Positions 2,837 through 5,336 of a stretch of DNA of 5,336 nt are shown here, piece after piece. The DNA comes from Ruminococcaceae bacterium UBA1417 (GTDB lineage: Bacteria > Bacillota > Clostridia > Oscillospirales > Acutalibacteraceae). Location of the stretch: assembly GCA_002305575.1 (NCBI GenBank), contig DBPP01000025.1, forward strand, positions 1-5,336, in the 5' to 3' direction. Both the position numbers and the translations under genes were made by a program. Numbering within the stretch: position 1 is the first letter of the stretch; every line of letters begins with the position of its first letter. Below the pieces are notes generated by a model that did not search any database, was not told the DNA's origin, and was given only the letters and a program-made list of their open reading frames with translations.

Positions 2837-5336
2837 TTACAGGCAGGTTGGCACACTGTACCCATAGGTGTTGACCTTATAATTCGGGCTGCTGGGCGAA
2901 GCATCACTGTAATTCGCATACGAGAAAACCTTCGCTTCGGCAAGGCGTCTGTAGTACAGGCCGATATAGCACCGGCCGCCCGCTACGTGCCAATCGAGCA
3001 AATTGCTGCCAAATGTGTACGCGTCTACGTAATTCAGGTCACGCGTAAGGCCGGACGTGCTGTTGAACGCGACGTCACCCGCGCGCACCCAGCCGGTTTT
3101 ACCGCTGGCGGAAACCTTATACCACGATTGCTTCGTGCTGCTGTCGCGCCAGTATCCAATGATGTTGACACTGTTGCCCTCGTACAGCGTGCCCAAGCGG
3201 GATGCGCTGCTCGAATGATCTTGATAGATGGTCAGCGTGGTGGATGTCACCTTACCGCCATACGGGTTGGAAGACGAGAGGTTACTCGGCGGCACAACCG
3301 TATTGAGTATGACCGTGCGCACATAGCAGCTGCCGTAGCCGCGCCAATATGCGGAGCCCACATTGTAGCCAAAGCTCACCAGCGCATCAAACTGGCACTG
3401 GCTCATGAGCAGATTGTTCTGGGAAATAAAGTAATTGACGTCTGCGGTGTAGCTGCCGGAATTCACCGTATCGGCAAGCATGGCCTTCGCTTCCGTACGG
3501 GTCAGATCGTTGTAGAACGACGTATTCTTCCCGACAACATAGCCATAGCCGACAGTCGGCAGATTGCCGGCCAGCGTATCCGGGCTGACGCCAGGCACAT
3601 AGCCCTCGTAGGAAGCGATGTTGTTCAGCATCTCATCGCTGACGCGCCGCGACTCCTTCGTTGTGGTGGTTTTATCCGTTGTGGAAACCACAAGGATCTT
3701 AAACTCCTTATACGTCGAAGAATAGCCGCTGCCGGAATTCGAATATGCACGCACCGTATACGTACCCGGCGAATTGATCGTGGCTGCGGCCGAGAAGATA
3801 CGCACGCTGTTACTCTGCTGCGATTCCGATTCATAGGAAGACGTCTCATAGGTGCCGACGCCGTCGATTACAAACTTCACGCTGGATTTTTGCGTATCGG
3901 TGACCGCCTTCAGATCAAAACCGACGCCGGCGGAAATGATGTTCGGGGTTGTATATGCGAAGCGGATGGCTTCCGGCGCGGTAACCGTCACCGTGCAGGA
4001 GGCAAGCTCCTTGCCGTTTGCGCCCTTGCCGACGATCTTGGCTGTACCCGGCGCAACGCCATAAACAAAGAGCTGGTTATCGACACCGGCCTCCACTGTG
4101 GCAACCGATGTATTCGAGCTTGTCCAAATCACGGAACTGCCGGAGCCCTCGATATACAGCGTCTTATACTGCGCGAGTGTCGCCGAAGTTGTGGAGACGG
4201 AAGCGCTTGTTCCGGAAGCGGAATAGCTTGTCACATACTCCGCGGAAACGTAGCCCACCGTGCCGCCGGTCGTGCGGACATGAATCCAGCCCGAGGTCTT
4301 ACGGTCGATGACTTCCAACACTGTGCCGTAATTCAGGACCGTGATGACATCGGTCGATGTGCTTGGCCCCTTGCGCAGATTCAGGCCGGTCGTCGTTCGG
4401 ACAAACTCGCCCGTACCGGTCAGATCGTCATCCGTGTTTCCGTCATCCTCGTCCTCCTTATCGTTCTCTTCCGGCTTGACCGAATTGATGTCACCGGCGG
4501 TAATGGTGAGGTACTGAGCGGAGAAGTAGCCCTGCGTGCCGTCGGACAGCTTGACCTTGTACCACTGGCTGTTTATCGCTTCCGTGACCGTCACGGTGGT
4601 GCCCGATCCGATGACCTTGATCACGCTGTATGTAGTACCCGGGCCGCTGCGCAGGTTGATGTCCACCGTGGTTTTGGCTTTGACCGTGCCATCTGTGGTG
4701 GGCGTATTGCCGCTGTCACCGGCATCCGGCTTCACGGAATTGATGTCCCCGGACGTCACCTTGAGGTATTCGGTAAAAATATATCCCTGCGTACCGTCGG
4801 ACAACTTGACCTTGTACCACTGGCTGTTCGTCGCTTCCGTAACCGTCACGGTGGTACCCGTCCCGATCACACGAATCACGCCGAAGCTTGTGCCTGCGCC
4901 GCGGCGCAGATTGACGTCCGCCGTCGTTTTGGCCTTGACTGTGCCGTCTGTGGTGGGCGTCTGCTCGGTCTTATCCTCGTCCTGCTGGGTAATCTGAATA
5001 TAAATCGAGAAGATGTAGCCGGTGGTGCCGTTCGAAAGCTTCACCGCATACCATTCCGAATTGCTGCGGTCCGTCACTGTAATCGACGTACCGGACGCAA
5101 TCACACCCTTTGAGCTGTAATTCGTGCCCGGGCCACTGCGCACATTGACGTACTCCGTCGTTTTCGCCGCCACGGACTCCGTGGATGGCGTCGATGTTGA
5201 GCCGGACGACGAGGAAGAACCCGTGATCTGAATATATTCCGAGAAAATGTAGCCGGTGGTACCGTTCGAAAGCTTCACCGCGTACCACTGCGCATTGCTG
5301 CGGTCCGTGACCGTAATCGACGTACCGGACGCAATC
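2837..5336 (-). CDS. Multidomain SH3b/Ig-like/GH24 lysozyme (peptidoglycan hydrolase), 5' end beyond window
   Basis: The frame is open to the window edge, giving 832 residues without a start; the GTG at 5276-5278 is an internal valine in a repeat, not a start. Numbering from the first full codon (5335-5333): SH3b repeats at about 1-38 (partial), 55-116, 134-194, 219-279 and 312-369; a Big2 domain at 379-452 (VIWTSSNTSVATV, YGVAPGTAKIVG); a second Ig-like segment at 453-550; a GH24 (T4-type) lysozyme domain from 565. The lysozyme shows SYEG with Glu577, Asp586 nine residues later (the same gap as Glu11-Asp20 of T4 lysozyme), Thr594 in PTVGYGY, LTRTEAKAML, FDALVSFGYNVG, and the terminal DWHVAGG...GLYYRR..E block. 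GH24 enzymes cut the MurNAc-GlcNAc bond of peptidoglycan; SH3b domains bind cell wall. A sixth SH3b (693-757) interrupts the lysozyme domain. No signal peptide or sortase motif is visible, since the N-terminus is outside. Many SH3b and Ig-like modules suggest a secreted host cell-wall hydrolase rather than a compact phage endolysin. It is convergent with comM and ends in a shared terminator. Confidence 0.88.
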   Translation of the reverse strand, partial: IASGTSITVTDRSNAQWYAVKLSNGTTGYIFSEYIQITGSSSSSGSTSTPSTESVAAKTTEYVNVRSGPGTNYSSKGVIASGTSITVTDRSNSEWYAVKLSNGTTGYIFSIYIQITQQDEDKTEQTPTTDGTVKAKTTADVNLRRGAGTSFGVIRVIGTGTTVTVTEATNSQWYKVKLSDGTQGYIFTEYLKVTSGDINSVKPDAGDSGNTPTTDGTVKAKTTVDINLRSGPGTTYSVIKVIGSGTTVTVTEAINSQWYKVKLSDGTQGYFSAQYLTITAGDINSVKPEENDKEDEDDGNTDDDLTGTGEFVRTTTGLNLRKGPSTSTDVITVLNYGTVLEVIDRKTSGWIHVRTTGGTVGYVSAEYVTSYSASGTSASVSTTSATLAQYKTLYIEGSGSSVIWTSSNTSVATVEAGVDNQLFVYGVAPGTAKIVGKGANGKELASCTVTVTAPEAIRFAYTTPNIISAGVGFDLKAVTDTQKSSVKFVIDGVGTYETSSYESESQQSNSVRIFSAAATINSPGTYTVRAYSNSGSGYSSTYKEFKILVVSTTDKTTTTKESRRVSDEMLNNIASYEGYVPGVSPDTLAGNLPTVGYGYVVGKNTSFYNDLTRTEAKAMLADTVNSGSYTADVNYFISQNNLLMSQCQFDALVSFGYNVGSAYWRGYGSCYVRTVILNTVVPPSNLSSSNPYGGKVTSTTLTIYQDHSSSASRLGTLYEGNSVNIIGYWRDSSTKQSWYKVSASGKTGWVRAGDVAFNSTSGLTRDLNYVDAYTFGSNLLDWHVAGGRCYIGLYYRRLAEAKVFSYANYSDASPSSPNYKVNTYGYSVPTCL
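3065..3259 (-). other. SH3b domain nested inside the GH24 lysozyme domain
   Basis: Residues about 693-757 of the lysozyme (window numbering) read as an SH3b fold: GGKVTSTTLTIYQDHSSSAS, then a hydrophobic GTLYEGNSVNIIGYW strand, QSWYKVSASGKTGWV and RAGDVAF. They lie between the FGYNVG helix region (3322-3385 area) and the DWHVAGG/GLYYRR block (about 2945-2998). In ordinary GH24 proteins those two blocks are separated only by a short segment. Short S/N-rich linkers (PPSNLSSSNP before, NSTSGLTR after) flank the insert, as expected for a nested domain. Confidence 0.75.
4499..4936 (-). repeat. Tandem SH3b repeats 3 and 4, 255-base period
   Basis: The two SH3b copies at 4754-4936 and 4499-4681 and the linkers after them match at both protein and DNA level, with an 85-codon period. 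Shared features are NTPTTDGTVKAKTT-type lead-ins, NSQWYKVKLSDGTQGY near the end of each domain, and a GDINSVKP linker. Differences are mostly third-position or conservative, which points to a duplication that is fairly recent but older than the repeat 1/2 pair. Confidence 0.8.
4988..5336 (-). repeat. Tandem SH3b repeats 1 and 2, 234-base period, cut by the right edge
   Basis: Bases 4991-5102 and 5225-5336 are near copies: by eye about 12 differences in 112 aligned bases, with an identical block of 24 bases at their right ends. The period is 234 bases (78 codons). The window stops inside this repeat, so more units may follow to the right. Both copies encode SITVTDRSN, then YAVKLSNGTTGYIFS and YIQIT. 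Confidence 0.8.

Noticed and set aside
2816..5113. A 765-codon open frame on the plus strand, fully antisense to the lysozyme gene.
   Set aside because: Its translation is rich in Arg, Ala, Ile, Gly and His with no domain pattern. The minus-strand frame has clear SH3b, Big2 and GH24 motifs; the antisense opening follows from the GC-rich, repeat-based codon use of that gene.
4971..5288. A 105-codon minus-strand frame in a different phase from the lysozyme.
   Set aside because: It is an out-of-phase shadow of the SH3b repeats; its internal repetition simply mirrors the repeated DNA.
4499..5336. Regularly spaced similar blocks that might suggest a CRISPR array.
   Set aside because: The periods are 234 and 255 bases, the blocks are codon-phased, and they encode SH3b domains.

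Overview
The window looks like chromosomal DNA of a gut-type Firmicute, most likely Clostridia (Oscillospiraceae/Lachnospiraceae-like). The basis is a Clostridia-style serine-recombinase module, an IS21-type istB remnant, a ComM/YifB gene and a very modular SH3b-rich cell-wall lysozyme. No rRNA, tRNA or CRISPR array was seen, so the taxonomic guess is inference only.

Left part (1 to about 2110) is AT-richer and consists of mobile-element debris. In order it holds: (i) the C-terminal end of an IstB-like ATPase on the minus strand; (ii) what looks like the last ~22 codons of a serine recombinase on the plus strand, closed by a strong intrinsic terminator (394-435); (iii) a second serine recombinase whose reading frame begins abruptly at 472 inside the resolvase domain, so the catalytic-serine segment is missing; (iv) a 137-residue protein of unknown function starting 6 bases after the recombinase stop; (v) a 334-base stretch with a consensus-like sigma70 promoter (1910-1938) that runs almost immediately into a hairpin terminator (1951-1985), then a cluster of GGGGT/ACCCC inverted repeats (1991-2048).

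At about 2114 the sequence changes to GC-rich host-like DNA. It enters the comM/yifB gene exactly in front of its Walker B motif; only the C-terminal ~211 residues are present. The simplest reading is that the recombinase-bearing element inserted in comM, and the 2034-2119 segment holds its right-hand junction. The 5' half of comM is not in this window.

Right part (2756-5336): comM ends at a hairpin that can serve as a bidirectional terminator (2767-2817) for comM and for a large convergent gene on the minus strand. That gene runs off the right edge. It encodes a secreted-type peptidoglycan hydrolase with five SH3b repeats (the first cut by the edge), a Big2 domain, a second Ig-like segment and a C-terminal GH24 (T4-type) lysozyme domain. 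The lysozyme domain appears to be split by a sixth SH3b domain. This nested architecture and the promoter/hairpin/inverted-repeat junction next to the broken comM are the most interesting points in the window.
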